Virus record (IMG/VR): IMGVR_UViG_3300006793_007337
Location: 1 to 30,567 of that record
DNA from: a virus
Length of the DNA stretch: 30,567 nucleotides
Reading direction: 5' to 3' (one strand)
Part shown: piece after piece, positions 14,070 to 22,874 of the stretch
Position numbering within the stretch: the stretch's first letter is position 1
Layout of the letters: each line of letters starts with the position of its first letter
Program-made: the position numbers and the translations under genes
Notes under the pieces: generated by a model
The model's input: the letters and a program-made list of their open reading frames with translations, nothing else
The model's database searches: none
What the model was told of the DNA's origin: nothing

Positions 14070-17000
14070 TGGCGTCGTTCAAGAAGTCTCCCCAAAAGAA
14101 GTTCAGTCGGGTCAAGAACGACCTCGCCGAACTCCAACGCTGGTGGCCTGCGTTCATCAAAGACGACGGCGTTCTCGGTATCTCGGTGGACCCCGTTCTG
14201 TTCCGAACGAACTTCGGGACCTACGAAGGCGATGATGGCGACGAGTCTCGTGTGGCGGGCATTCGTGTTGAGGCTATCAACGACGACGGGACCGATGTGA
14301 GCGGGACTGAGCCGACCATCGTGATAAGCGGGTCGGGGACCTTTGAGCCGAAGTGCACCATCAACCACGCCGACGGGACATCAACCGACATCATGTTGAT
14401 TGCGCCCAGCAGGTCGGTATTCACAGGCTCGGTGAACATGAACTACACCGATAGTAGTGGAAACTCTCAGAACGGCGGCATAACCGTTGATACCGACATG
14501 GATGATGTGGCGATGAACGGCACACGCACGGGGCCATACCCCGTATTCATGACCGTGCAGGAACTTGCCGAGGTGATTGACACCTATCGGCATGTTGGAG
14601 CGGCTGACACGGAGAAGAAGGCGTTCTTGCCTCATGGGGTTCGGGTTCCTCAGACTACGGCGTTTCCCGACATTGAGACCGACCCACGAATCACGAACAC
14701 AGACGCTTTGCCGACCACAGTTCCCTATCGGGCTACTGTGTTCATGCCTATGATGCTGGATAACAACCAATTGAGCAAGAACATAACAGGTTCAATGACG
14801 CTCTGGGGCGGGCATAACAGCCGATGGGACAAGAACGGCATCAGCCGATATGACACCGACCCCGAAGGCGAGGACTCGGCGACTATTGACTACAAAAAAT
14901 ATGGAACGAGTGGGGACCACCAACGGAACTCCAACAAAGCCATGAACGCAACGAACATACGAAGGTCCGTGTGGACGAGTCAAGACTCCTCGGACTGCCC
15001 TGCACCAAAATACCGCATGGCCATGGCGCTGGCGTGCTTCCTCAAGGACGGCACCTATTCGCTCAAGGACGGCGTTATCATCCCTTATTCCTACGACGCC
15101 AGCCGAACACTCGGCGGCGTGAACACGGACACCATGTATTTGACATGGAACGGTAGGGAGGGAGCGGGGGACAGTTCGGGTCTTGACAACAACAAAAAAT
15201 ACCCAGCGGGCATATACCCACTCTTTGATTTCGTGCAAGGACCCATCACCCCACGAGCACAGGGAAGCAATTGGACGCACGCCGTCTTGGCTGACCACGA
15301 AGGAACAAACTACCCCCTGCGTTATGAGGTGCCCCCGAACTCCATGCCGTTGGAGATTCTCGCCGTGGAGGTGGCCGACAAAGACCTCGCCACCGCCCCA
15401 CCTCACACAGGCAAACAGTTCTGCATCCGAGTTTCCGATGTGATTTCATCATCCGAACCCGAGCACACCTACCCCGTCAATGTAGGTCAAGCCGTCTATA
15501 TCCAAGGTCTGGATGGCGTGCTGGGAACAGGCACCGATATGCGGAAGGCCACGGGCAACATTTGGCCCACTCGCTATGACAAGCGACGGAAGCCCGACGC
15601 TACGGTGGCCTCGGACTGCAACGGTTGGTGGATTGTCTCGGGGGTGAACGATACCGAGTTCACAAACGAGATTGAATACCGATTCAATGTGCACCCCGAC
15701 CTATTGCCTGTTGTAGCCTCCTATGTCCCATCGGCGGGGGCGACTGCTTGCGCTGGACGAGCGGGTGGACCCGAGATTGCATTCAACACCTACTTCGCCG
15801 CCGACGCTGACGACAGCGGCAACCCATACGACGGTTCTATGGAGACAGGTATGACGGGGGTGAACAGTTCAGAGGCCAAGAACCCTGTTGTTCCCAAAAC
15901 CGACTTCCAAACCTCTGACGGACGAGCGGCTTCCGCCACGATAGGCACGGGTTATCAAGCAGGGATGGGACAGGGGGACCTCAATGTCCCGCCCGCTTCG
16001 TCTCGCAACGACACCGCTCCAACACGAATCACCATCGCAGAGACAGCCACGGTGGATAACCTCGGAGAGTTCACGGGCAACCGACCCGTGCCTCGTTCCA
16101 TTCACATTCAAACGCTTGATGTAGTCCCAAACGAGGACATTCCATCAGCCCCGCCTGTTATCACCTCGGGCAACGGCTCTCTGCGAGTTCCTGCACCGCT
16201 GGGGCACGACCTATGCACTCGCTACAATTCAACGGGCGAGGATGGGGACTCGGCCTTTCGGCCAACCAACATCGTGGATTCAATGTGGCGCCTGCGCTCC
16301 GACCTTGACCGAGACGAGGATGGGACAGGGCGGCGGGCGATGATTGGTGGACCCGACCGTTGGGCGCACAGGGGTGTCTCAACACCGCTTTGGTCCTACA
16401 TTGACGGGAACACGGGCCGCCACGCTTGGGACTACATCAAGCCCTCGGGGTGGACCTTCGGACGCAACCGACCATGGCCCGCTCACGAGCGCATGGGAAC
16501 CCGCCTTTCTATGTCTCCAACCCTGCAAAGCGGGGTATGGGGTGGATATGGTTCGGGTGTTGGGCTGTTCAATCGGGTTCCACCCTACCAAGAGACGACC
16601 AAAATTGGACTCTCAGAGATTGGTTGCTCACCCGTGTTCCTTGACATTGAGTTCACGGCGTTCATCCCGAATCAAGACAACCGCATGGTCATGATTGACT
16701 TTGACATGAACGATGCTGATTCAATGCTTGGTCGCCATCACATGATTTTCGGAACAACAAATCGGGACATGGGCTTTGGGTTCCGACCACGCTGGGACGC
16801 CACCACGGGCGCTGGTGTTTATCGCAAGGACGGGTTCGTGGACCATGAAGGGGGAGACCTCACAATCACTCCATCCCCTAATCCTGCTGTCCTACATCGT
16901 GATTGGATAAAAGCCGCAGGAGTCGCAAATGCCGTTGCAGGCGATAACCCGAATTGGGCTGGGTTCCCAATTGACACCGCCGCCTCACGACTCCCCACAA

Positions 17001-19081
17001 CGCCCCCTCATTCGGATTCATCAGAGCCACCATACCCACTTCAAACGACCGCCAACCGACCGTCCATTTGGTTCCTTGGCGGAGCCAGTCATTGGGTTAG
17101 CGACGATTGGGTCGGCAACCAAGAGTTCACCTTGCCCTCGGCGGCTGGCTTTGGTCGCATGGGGACAGGGTTTGGTCAAGGTCCATCCTTCGCCTTCTCA
17201 GAGGGGACCAACAAAGTGCGCTCGGTGTTCACAACGGGCGGCATGACGATGGTGTTCAACGGCACGACGATTGGAACGGACATAAGCGCCGACGAACCCG
17301 TGTGGGGGATGCAGTTCAAAGCGTGCAACACCTTCGCCATGACGGACCGTCGCCCGTATTGGCTCACGAACGGAGGGAGTGCAACGCTTGTTCCTTCCGA
17401 ATACGACCACCTTAGCGGAGAGGAGCCGTTGATTCACGGGGAGCGAGACGACACTTCATTCACCAACGCTCGCCACCCAGCAGACCGATTCATGGAAATT
17501 GATGGCTCACCACCCAGCACTTGGGCGGGCATCACCGACCATTATCCCGATGAGTTCCCAGCGGCCATGGCGTCTTTGAGAACGAGCGACAACCGCATGA
17601 GCCGAGCCGACTACCCAGCGCTCCAAACCTCCAATGTTGATTTCAGCATTGATGAAGTCGTTATGCGACAAATCCCAACACCCGCCATGCTCCCGTTCAC
17701 GGTTGATACGCTGACTCAGCAAGCGTCTGGAATCACGCCCGCACGCTATTCGTCATTGACTATTGAGGCCGATAACATCAGCGTGGACGATAAGAAGCGC
17801 ATCACAATCACCCTCCTTGAACCTCCGACCTCAAGCACCATCGCTCAAGAGGCATCAACCGTTATCACGGGCTATGAGAACCTTGACCCCGACTTCCTCG
17901 GGGGCGTGGGTTCCATTGACCTGTCGGGACTCCCAGATTCGGCCGTGGCCAACGGATTCGTGATTCGGTTCAATTTCTTCATCCCCTCGTCTGAGGACAC
18001 GAGCCTTCACCCGCTGGATTGGTCGTCTTTGCCCATCGTGCGCTCCTATTCCATCTATTTTGACCACAAGCCCACGAGCGAGGGAACCATCCTCGGCAAC
18101 ACCTACGACGGCTCCACGGCTACCACGATTGGGACCTCGGGCACGCAGACCTTCACCACCAAGGTGGGGCACATCGTCTCCCTACGGATGCAAGGCGACA
18201 CGACCGACCCCGACCGAAAAATCACCCACCTCAAGGCGGACTTCGGAGACGGTTCAATCACCGACTTCCTACCCGTAGCAACGCCTGCGGCAAGCGCTAC
18301 CTATGACATATCCCATGTGTTCTCAACGCGCCCTGCTGGCGGCACCTACGACATAGTGGTCTATGCGAAAGACGATAACGGCAACGAGACCGTGGCCAGC
18401 GATATTCTCCGAGCCACCATCGTGGCGGCTGAACCTGTGGCCATCGTGCGAGCCGTCCCATCCATGGTTCGGGCTGGCCAACCGATTCGGTTTGACGGCT
18501 CCGACTCATATACGATTGACACCGCCGCCTCAATCGCCTCCTACACATGGACCTTCGGTGATGGGTCGTCAAGCGTGAGTGGAGCGGCCGTTTATCAAGA
18601 CCACACCTACGCCGAGGCTGGTGAGTTCATGGCCACGCTGGTCGTGAACGACGGGACTTCCAACAGCCCCACGGCGAAAGCCGTCGTGAAGGTGCTTCCT
18701 GCGACGCTCGTGGTCCCCTTGACACTCTCCACCAAGCCATCGTCCTTCCGACGAACACGGTCCGCCAGCCTCACGAGAACGCCCATTTTGGATGCCGTTT
18801 ATCCCGAGGTCTCGGACATGGGCCAGCGTGGCGATGAGTTCACGCTCTCGGGTATGTTCCTCAAGAGCACGCAGGACACCGATGTTGCCTTCATGGAGGA
18901 ACTACTCTTCTCGGGAGCGCTCGTTGAGTTCGCCTACCAAGATGTGAACTACGACGGGGTGGCCGACTCCAAGGTGTTCACGGGGCGAATGGTTTCGTTT
19001 GACTACAACCGACAGGGTGGAAATGTGGACCGCACACCCTACACGGCCGTGTTCGTTCGGGAGGCTGGTCTTGGTGCTTGA
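14069..19081 (+). CDS. Very large tail-tip/fibre protein with PKD-like domains
   Basis: A 1670-aa protein whose ATG overlaps the tape-measure stop (ATGA). Long strand-rich, Asp/Gly/Thr-rich segments fill most of it, with several tandem-looking blocks containing Trp and Pro that I cannot place in a family. Residues about 1367-1450 and 1454-1547 are PKD-like beta sandwiches: the second has the diagnostic 'YTWTFGDGSS' and 'HTYAEAGEF', the first a related 'KADFGDGS'. The last ~115 residues ('RGDEFTLSGMF', 'VFTGRMVSFDYN') look like a separate tail-attachment domain. Position directly after the tape measure points to a distal tail or receptor-binding role; PKD domains in viruses usually act in surface contacts. 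It carries no membrane segment. Confidence 0.75.
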   Translation: MASFKKSPQKKFSRVKNDLAELQRWWPAFIKDDGVLGISVDPVLFRTNFGTYEGDDGDESRVAGIRVEAINDDGTDVSGTEPTIVISGSGTFEPKCTINHADGTSTDIMLIAPSRSVFTGSVNMNYTDSSGNSQNGGITVDTDMDDVAMNGTRTGPYPVFMTVQELAEVIDTYRHVGAADTEKKAFLPHGVRVPQTTAFPDIETDPRITNTDALPTTVPYRATVFMPMMLDNNQLSKNITGSMTLWGGHNSRWDKNGISRYDTDPEGEDSATIDYKKYGTSGDHQRNSNKAMNATNIRRSVWTSQDSSDCPAPKYRMAMALACFLKDGTYSLKDGVIIPYSYDASRTLGGVNTDTMYLTWNGREGAGDSSGLDNNKKYPAGIYPLFDFVQGPITPRAQGSNWTHAVLADHEGTNYPLRYEVPPNSMPLEILAVEVADKDLATAPPHTGKQFCIRVSDVISSSEPEHTYPVNVGQAVYIQGLDGVLGTGTDMRKATGNIWPTRYDKRRKPDATVASDCNGWWIVSGVNDTEFTNEIEYRFNVHPDLLPVVASYVPSAGATACAGRAGGPEIAFNTYFAADADDSGNPYDGSMETGMTGVNSSEAKNPVVPKTDFQTSDGRAASATIGTGYQAGMGQGDLNVPPASSRNDTAPTRITIAETATVDNLGEFTGNRPVPRSIHIQTLDVVPNEDIPSAPPVITSGNGSLRVPAPLGHDLCTRYNSTGEDGDSAFRPTNIVDSMWRLRSDLDRDEDGTGRRAMIGGPDRWAHRGVSTPLWSYIDGNTGRHAWDYIKPSGWTFGRNRPWPAHERMGTRLSMSPTLQSGVWGGYGSGVGLFNRVPPYQETTKIGLSEIGCSPVFLDIEFTAFIPNQDNRMVMIDFDMNDADSMLGRHHMIFGTTNRDMGFGFRPRWDATTGAGVYRKDGFVDHEGGDLTITPSPNPAVLHRDWIKAAGVANAVAGDNPNWAGFPIDTAASRLPTTPPHSDSSEPPYPLQTTANRPSIWFLGGASHWVSDDWVGNQEFTLPSAAGFGRMGTGFGQGPSFAFSEGTNKVRSVFTTGGMTMVFNGTTIGTDISADEPVWGMQFKACNTFAMTDRRPYWLTNGGSATLVPSEYDHLSGEEPLIHGERDDTSFTNARHPADRFMEIDGSPPSTWAGITDHYPDEFPAAMASLRTSDNRMSRADYPALQTSNVDFSIDEVVMRQIPTPAMLPFTVDTLTQQASGITPARYSSLTIEADNISVDDKKRITITLLEPPTSSTIAQEASTVITGYENLDPDFLGGVGSIDLSGLPDSAVANGFVIRFNFFIPSSEDTSLHPLDWSSLPIVRSYSIYFDHKPTSEGTILGNTYDGSTATTIGTSGTQTFTTKVGHIVSLRMQGDTTDPDRKITHLKADFGDGSITDFLPVATPAASATYDISHVFSTRPAGGTYDIVVYAKDDNGNETVASDILRATIVAAEPVAIVRAVPSMVRAGQPIRFDGSDSYTIDTAASIASYTWTFGDGSSSVSGAAVYQDHTYAEAGEFMATLVVNDGTSNSPTAKAVVKVLPATLVVPLTLSTKPSSFRRTRSASLTRTPILDAVYPEVSDMGQRGDEFTLSGMFLKSTQDTDVAFMEELLFSGALVEFAYQDVNYDGVADSKVFTGRMVSFDYNRQGGNVDRTPYTAVFVREAGLGA

Positions 19082-19199
19082 TGTCGTCGGAGGCTTGGTC
19101 GTGTTGGAGATTCTTTGGTGGCTATTGGTTATTGTAGCCATCAAGCAGTTCCGTGCCCTGCGAAAGGAAATTGAATCGCTCCCCGTGGAATACCTTTGA
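19074..19199 (+). CDS. 41-aa single-span membrane protein, possible holin-like factor
   Basis: The frame overlaps the end of the large tail gene. GTG 19074 (or TTG 19071) follows GGGAGG at 19059-19064. Residues about 4-24 form one hydrophobic span (VGGLVVLEILWWLLVIVAI), followed by a basic then acidic helix. A short one-span protein at the end of a tail operon could be a holin-like lysis factor or a membrane-docking piece; the sequence does not decide. No endolysin gene is visible nearby. It is too short for confident family assignment. Confidence 0.6.
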   Translation: MLDVVGGLVVLEILWWLLVIVAIKQFRALRKEIESLPVEYL

Positions 19200-19207
19200 C
19201 CGCTATC

Positions 19208-19217
19208 TTAATATAGG
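19208..19217 (+). promoter_or_regulatory. TATA promoter (TTAATATAGG), class with GGTTAAACATG
   Basis: Centred 25 nt from ATG 19238. The region ATACGGTTAAACATG matches that of the promoter at 9820. Confidence 0.8.
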
Positions 19218-19237
19218 GGTGGCGCATACGGTTAAAC

Positions 19238-19561
19238 ATGGCCGAAGCAAGCAACCCTGCGAAGAAATCATGGTGGAGATTCACCGACGAGGCTGACATG
19301 AGCCGCCCCGACGATGGATTCAGCGTGTCCCGTGAAACGGGAGACATCAACGCTCATCGCTCCTTCATCAACGACTGCATACGGTCCACCCGCTCGGCTG
19401 GAAACTCAGGATTTTGCCGTGCCGTCGCACCCTTTTGGAACACACGAGACCGTGCTTTCTATATCAACGGCATGAGCGGCAAGGACGCCTGTGCCGAGGG
19501 CTACAAAGCCATGATGGTTTTCTATGATGTGGACGCTCCCGAGTGGGCTTGGTGGGTTTGA
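19238..19561 (+). CDS. Hypothetical protein
   Basis: A 107-aa protein with a basic N-terminus and several aromatic residues ('KKSWWRF', 'AVAPFWNTRDRAFYI', ending WAWWV). Two cysteines in the middle and one later do not form a clear metal site. No family recognised. It is the first gene of a two-gene unit with its own strong leaderless promoter, and lies between the tail operon and the primase unit, so it may belong to the early set rather than the tail set. Confidence 0.75.
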   Translation: MAEASNPAKKSWWRFTDEADMSRPDDGFSVSRETGDINAHRSFINDCIRSTRSAGNSGFCRAVAPFWNTRDRAFYINGMSGKDACAEGYKAMMVFYDVDAPEWAWWV

Positions 19562-19563
19562 AT

Positions 19564-19860
19564 ATGGACCTACGACCATTCAAGCGTGAATACCAAGGCT
19601 ACATCAACGCCACCGACACGGGGTCATTCACCGTTCTCCATGACGAAGTTCCGCTCGGCACACCGCTCGGCAAAGCCATGCACCACATCGCCAAGGACGC
19701 CGTGAAGCACGGTGCTACGGAGAGTGTGTTGAACATTGATTTCATGTTCATGTTCCGAGCATACCGCTTGTTCGGCATTCGCATCACCCCATGGCGGGTT
19801 GCCTATGACTTTGACCCCGAGGATGAAGAGGAGACGGACCCACATTTCATGCTCCTTTGA
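19564..19860 (+). CDS. Hypothetical acidic-tailed protein
   Basis: A 98-aa protein starting 2 nt after the upstream stop (ATG 19564). A GTG-started longer frame at 19543 overlaps the upstream gene and is less likely. The middle is helical with Met/Phe-rich 'IDFMFMFRAYRLFGI', which could be a hydrophobic core helix rather than a membrane span, and residues 80-92 are Asp/Glu-rich. No family recognised. Expression depends on the promoter at 19208. No Shine-Dalgarno site is obvious. Confidence 0.65.
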   Translation: MDLRPFKREYQGYINATDTGSFTVLHDEVPLGTPLGKAMHHIAKDAVKHGATESVLNIDFMFMFRAYRLFGIRITPWRVAYDFDPEDEEETDPHFMLL

Positions 19861-19868
19861 GCGATGCT

Positions 19869-19878
19869 TTAATATAGG
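19869..19878 (+). promoter_or_regulatory. TATA promoter (TTAATATAGG)
   Basis: Centred 25 nt upstream of ATG 19899; followed by TGTGG and ATACCCTTAACCATG, a variant of the conserved initiator at 9820 and 19208. Confidence 0.75.
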
Positions 19879-19898
19879 TGTGGCCCATACCCTTAACC

Positions 19899-20105
19899 AT
19901 GAGCCGCTTCAAAGTGTCTAACCCCCTGCCCAGCCCCAGCCCAAGTCTGGACTACGCCTTCTCATGTTTGAGTAGCAAAGCCATACCCTACGCCAAGGGC
20001 TACAAGCGAGCCTCCATTTCCTTCGCCACGCTGACGGACGACTGCTATATCGGCGGCCAAGCCATGACCCTCATCCACTTCTATGTCGTTAGCATTGTGG
20101 ATTGA
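19899..20105 (+). CDS. Small hypothetical protein
   Basis: A 68-aa protein with a Ser/Pro-rich N-terminal stretch ('NPLPSPSPSL') and a more hydrophobic C-terminus ('AMTLIHFYVVSIVD'). The start is set by promoter spacing. It stands alone between two promoters, and its stop codon (20103-20105) lies inside the TATA box of the primase promoter, so transcription of the two genes must be tightly packed. No family recognised. It could be a small regulatory protein, but there is no direct sign. Confidence 0.6.
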   Translation: MSRFKVSNPLPSPSPSLDYAFSCLSSKAIPYAKGYKRASISFATLTDDCYIGGQAMTLIHFYVVSIVD

Positions 20106-20131
20106 AATAGGTGGGTGCACCCCTTCGGGGT
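20102..20131 (+). promoter_or_regulatory. TATA promoter plus palindromic operator before the primase
   Basis: TTGAAATAGG (20102-20111), then the palindrome ACCCCTTCGGGGT (20119-20131) ending at ATG 20132. Its sequence and placement match the clamp promoter at 8757-8786. Since the transcript should begin at the ATG, the palindrome would act as DNA rather than as an mRNA hairpin. Confidence 0.7.
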
Positions 20132-21295
20132 ATGCTAACGCCCGCCAAGGTTGATGAATTGACCGAGGCTCTCGGTTTCAATCATTGGCCCCGAGCGGTC
20201 GGCAATCCCCGCCAGCAGTTCATCTATGCGAGCGAGCAAGCCTACACGGCGTTCCACGAGTGGTGGGGCGAGTCGTCGTGCTTCATCAGCACCGCAGGCT
20301 ACGAGAACCTCGTGTTTGACAACGGCAAGCAGATACCCCGCTCCATCATCTATGGACTCACCTTCTTTGACTTTGACCACGACACCAAGCCCGAGAACGC
20401 CTTTGCAGACGCCCAGCGGCTCTCCCAATACCTCACCGAACTCAATGTGGCCCATTGGGTGCAATACAGCGGCGCCAAGGGCTACCACCTCTTCATCGTG
20501 CACCGACCCACCCGCTTCCGATTTGACCACCGAGACGGGAGCGCAGATGCTCTCAAGACGCTGGTGAACCAAACGCAGACCCACCTCAAGAAAACACTCG
20601 GCCTCAACACGCTGGACGAGCAGACGACGGGCGACCCCAAGCGACTCTGCCGATTTCCATTCACTCCGCACATCAACCGACACGGTGAGCGTTCGGGTCG
20701 GCACGCCATGCCCGTCTCGGCTGAGGTTCTGAACAAGCGGTCTCACGCTGACATTGAAGCGTTATCCTATCGGCCCCGATATGCTCTCCCCGAAGTGGTT
20801 GGAGACCGACTAACCCTGCCCGAACTCATCGCCCTCCTTGAAGTCAAATTGCACAAGCCCGAGACTGACATTCGCCCTGTGATTCACACCGACTTCGGGT
20901 TCACCGACATGGCGAGCGCCACAGCGGCCTTCACGGCCTCGTTAGACGACAGGTGCATGGGAGTGGTCAATGAACTCAAGCGACGCAACCCAAGCCATTC
21001 CAGCCGTGTTTATTCGGCTCTTTTCGCCAAGACCATAGGCATGACCATGGAGGCGTTTGAGGAGGTGTGGGTTGAACTCGGGACGAGGATGGGCTATGTG
21101 GACCTACACAACACTCAGCATCGCCACTATCAGATGAAAACCCTCTTTGACGACCCCCGCTTTGTCTCCTTCCCGAACTGCTCCACGCTCAAGGCGAAGG
21201 GGTGTTGTGTCGGAGAGGTGTGCCCTCGCTACATTGACATGGGCGAGGCAAAGCCCCAGCGAATCATCAAACGACGATGGAGGAAACAAACATGA
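20132..21295 (+). CDS. Archaeo-eukaryotic primase: PriS-like domain fused to PriL-CTD-like Fe-S domain
   Basis: A 387-aa protein that should synthesise replication primers. Residues about 78-84 (FFDFDHD) are the catalytic acidic motif of AEP primases. Residues about 111-120 (YSGAKGYHLF) are the nucleotide-binding SGxKGxH motif, and 'DPKRLCRFPF' near 168-177 matches the third motif. The C-terminal ~120 residues resemble the PriL Fe-S domain: cysteines at about 273 (DDRC), 349 (PNC), 358/359 (CC) and 364 (VC), with 'SRVYSALFAKTIGMTMEAF' matching the helices between cluster ligands. Cellular archaea keep these parts on separate subunits; the fusion resembles primases of some archaeal plasmids and viruses. 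Start ATG 20132 from promoter spacing; the stop overlaps the next ATG. Confidence 0.85.
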   Translation: MLTPAKVDELTEALGFNHWPRAVGNPRQQFIYASEQAYTAFHEWWGESSCFISTAGYENLVFDNGKQIPRSIIYGLTFFDFDHDTKPENAFADAQRLSQYLTELNVAHWVQYSGAKGYHLFIVHRPTRFRFDHRDGSADALKTLVNQTQTHLKKTLGLNTLDEQTTGDPKRLCRFPFTPHINRHGERSGRHAMPVSAEVLNKRSHADIEALSYRPRYALPEVVGDRLTLPELIALLEVKLHKPETDIRPVIHTDFGFTDMASATAAFTASLDDRCMGVVNELKRRNPSHSSRVYSALFAKTIGMTMEAFEEVWVELGTRMGYVDLHNTQHRHYQMKTLFDDPRFVSFPNCSTLKAKGCCVGEVCPRYIDMGEAKPQRIIKRRWRKQT

Positions 21296-22083
21296 GAATC
21301 AAGAGAATGGACCAAATCAAGGACGACCCAGCGAAGGTGGAGGACCTGCTCAAGAAGGGCACCCTCGGCAACAAACTCGGACTATTGAGGGCGATGGGTC
21401 CCGACCACGCAGGGCGCGTTGAAGTCGGCGAATCCATCCTCACCGAACTGCTCAGCAGGCACCGACGGATTGACCACCGAGAGCACCCACTCATGATAGG
21501 GTATTTCAGCAACCTTGGCTTTGAGGTCGCTCATCTCAACACAGGGGACGGGGACATGAAAGGCGGCACCACGAGCGTGGAGCGCAAGGAGGATGACTTC
21601 ATGGATAGCCTGTTTGACGACCGCTGGCTACGCCAATTGGGCGCTATGCGTGAGGAGGCAGAGCACTCCTACCTTATCATCACCAAGTCCTACGAGGCCA
21701 TCAAGAACGAGGTGCACGAGCGTGGCGTTAGTGAGCAGGTCTTGACAGGCTTCGTGGCCGCCCTGTGCGCCGTAGGCTACACACCGCTGTTCGTCCCCGA
21801 TAAGTGGGACGCCGCCGTCATCGTCCGCAAAATCATGGATAAAATAGACGACGACACCTCTCGTCTCTATGTTCCCCGACCCCGCTCGCCCAAGGCGACC
21901 GAATACCGAAACGCCATCATTGAGGCCCTGCCGAAGGTCGGCATCAAGACCCGTCGGAAAATCGTTGAGGCGTTCCCATCGCTGGCCGACCTCACGGGAG
22001 CGACCGTGGAGGACCTCTCGGCGATTGAGGGCATCGGGAAGAAAACCGCTGAACGGATTCATGAAATCCTTCATGCGAAATGA
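21292..22083 (+). CDS. XPF/ERCC4-type structure-specific nuclease with HhH domain
   Basis: A 263-aa protein. Residues about 86-115 contain the ERCC4 signature: 'TGDGDMKGG' followed by 'VERKEDDFMDSLFDDRW' and a nearby Gln, matching GDxnERKx3D and the following 'D.R...Q'. The last ~60 residues hold a helix-hairpin-helix pair ('IEGIGKKTAERIHEIL') that binds DNA. The layout matches archaeal XPF and the nuclease end of Hef, without their helicase part. It would cut branched or flapped DNA at forks or recombination intermediates. ATG 21292 overlaps the primase stop (ATGA) and is preceded by GGAGG; the ATG at 21277 is in frame but lies upstream of that site. Confidence 0.9.
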   Translation: MRIKRMDQIKDDPAKVEDLLKKGTLGNKLGLLRAMGPDHAGRVEVGESILTELLSRHRRIDHREHPLMIGYFSNLGFEVAHLNTGDGDMKGGTTSVERKEDDFMDSLFDDRWLRQLGAMREEAEHSYLIITKSYEAIKNEVHERGVSEQVLTGFVAALCAVGYTPLFVPDKWDAAVIVRKIMDKIDDDTSRLYVPRPRSPKATEYRNAIIEALPKVGIKTRRKIVEAFPSLADLTGATVEDLSAIEGIGKKTAERIHEILHAK

Positions 22084-22092
22084 CTATATAGG
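22083..22092 (+). promoter_or_regulatory. TATA promoter (ACTATATAGG)
   Basis: Centred 26 nt upstream of ATG 22114; begins on the last base of the nuclease stop codon. Followed by TGGGGC and GGGGTATAACATG. Confidence 0.7.
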
Positions 22093-22113
22093 TGGGGCAC
22101 ATAGGGGTATAAC

Positions 22114-22518
22114 ATGAGCAACCTAACATGGACTGACAACCGACACTCCCTGTGTCAAGACGGACACAAGGGACACGAATGGGCCGATGGCGCCCAGAGC
22201 ACCTTCAAGACCGAGAGTGGAGATTCATTTTGGCGAATCACACCGATTCGGACTGACATGAGCAAGACTACTCAAAGCGTGGCCACCTTCACACCTATAC
22301 GGGTCATGTGGTATGTTGAGTTCGGCCACGAGCACAACCGATGGACCACCATGGAACATGGCTACACCTACGACCAAGAGTGGGTTCCCGCCTCATACCG
22401 CTGGGCGTCCTGCAACGAAACCAAGCGATTCCTGTTCTTTTCGCTGGACTACGCCAAGGCGTTCTGCGAGCAGACCTACGGCTTCTCCACCATGGTGAAC
22501 ACAAAGGCGGTGCTCTGA
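22114..22518 (+). CDS. Hypothetical protein
   Basis: A 134-aa protein rich in Trp, His and Thr, with mixed strands ('TPIRVMWYVEFGHEH') and a C-terminal helix. Three cysteines are spread too far apart for an obvious metal site. No family recognised. It begins a three-gene unit: its stop overlaps the next ATG (TGATG), which indicates translational coupling. Codon choice is typical for the window. Confidence 0.75.
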   Translation: MSNLTWTDNRHSLCQDGHKGHEWADGAQSTFKTESGDSFWRITPIRTDMSKTTQSVATFTPIRVMWYVEFGHEHNRWTTMEHGYTYDQEWVPASYRWASCNETKRFLFFSLDYAKAFCEQTYGFSTMVNTKAVL

Positions 22519-22874
22519 TGGCGAGAGGCAACTCCAAAGGCGTTCTCCGAGACCGCTTGGTCCGACAGGCCATCCAAGACATGAACGGTGCTCCGTTCGT
22601 TGCTGGCGACCTGCTGGATAAAATGACCTACTCACGCAACATGCCTACCGTCCGAGAGGTCGGTGCCGTCATCAACCAATTGAAACGGGGAGGAGAAGTG
22701 ATATACCTCGGCGAGGCAGGAAGCCGTGTCGGTCGTGAACTGCTGGAAGCCGCAGGCTTGACGCAACACGGTGTCCGCAAAACGGGCCTTTACATCTCAG
22801 CCGACTCACCCAACGCACCGAGGAATGACCATGACAACGATACCGACGACCTACCTACAAACAATGAGGAATGA
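22518..22874 (+). CDS. Probable winged-helix DNA-binding protein
   Basis: A 118-aa protein. Residues about 10-65 read as three helices with a turn ('LRDRLVRQAIQDMNG', 'AGDLLDKMTYSRNMPTVREVGAVINQLKRGG') and a short beta wing ('EVIYLGEAG'), the order of a winged helix. The rest is less ordered, ending in an Asp/Asn-rich tail (NDHDNDTDDLPTNNEE). This fits a transcription regulator or replication-associated DNA-binding protein; no named family is evident. The ATG overlaps the upstream stop, so the genes are coupled, and it overlaps the next gene at its end. Confidence 0.65.
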   Translation: MARGNSKGVLRDRLVRQAIQDMNGAPFVAGDLLDKMTYSRNMPTVREVGAVINQLKRGGEVIYLGEAGSRVGRELLEAAGLTQHGVRKTGLYISADSPNAPRNDHDNDTDDLPTNNEE

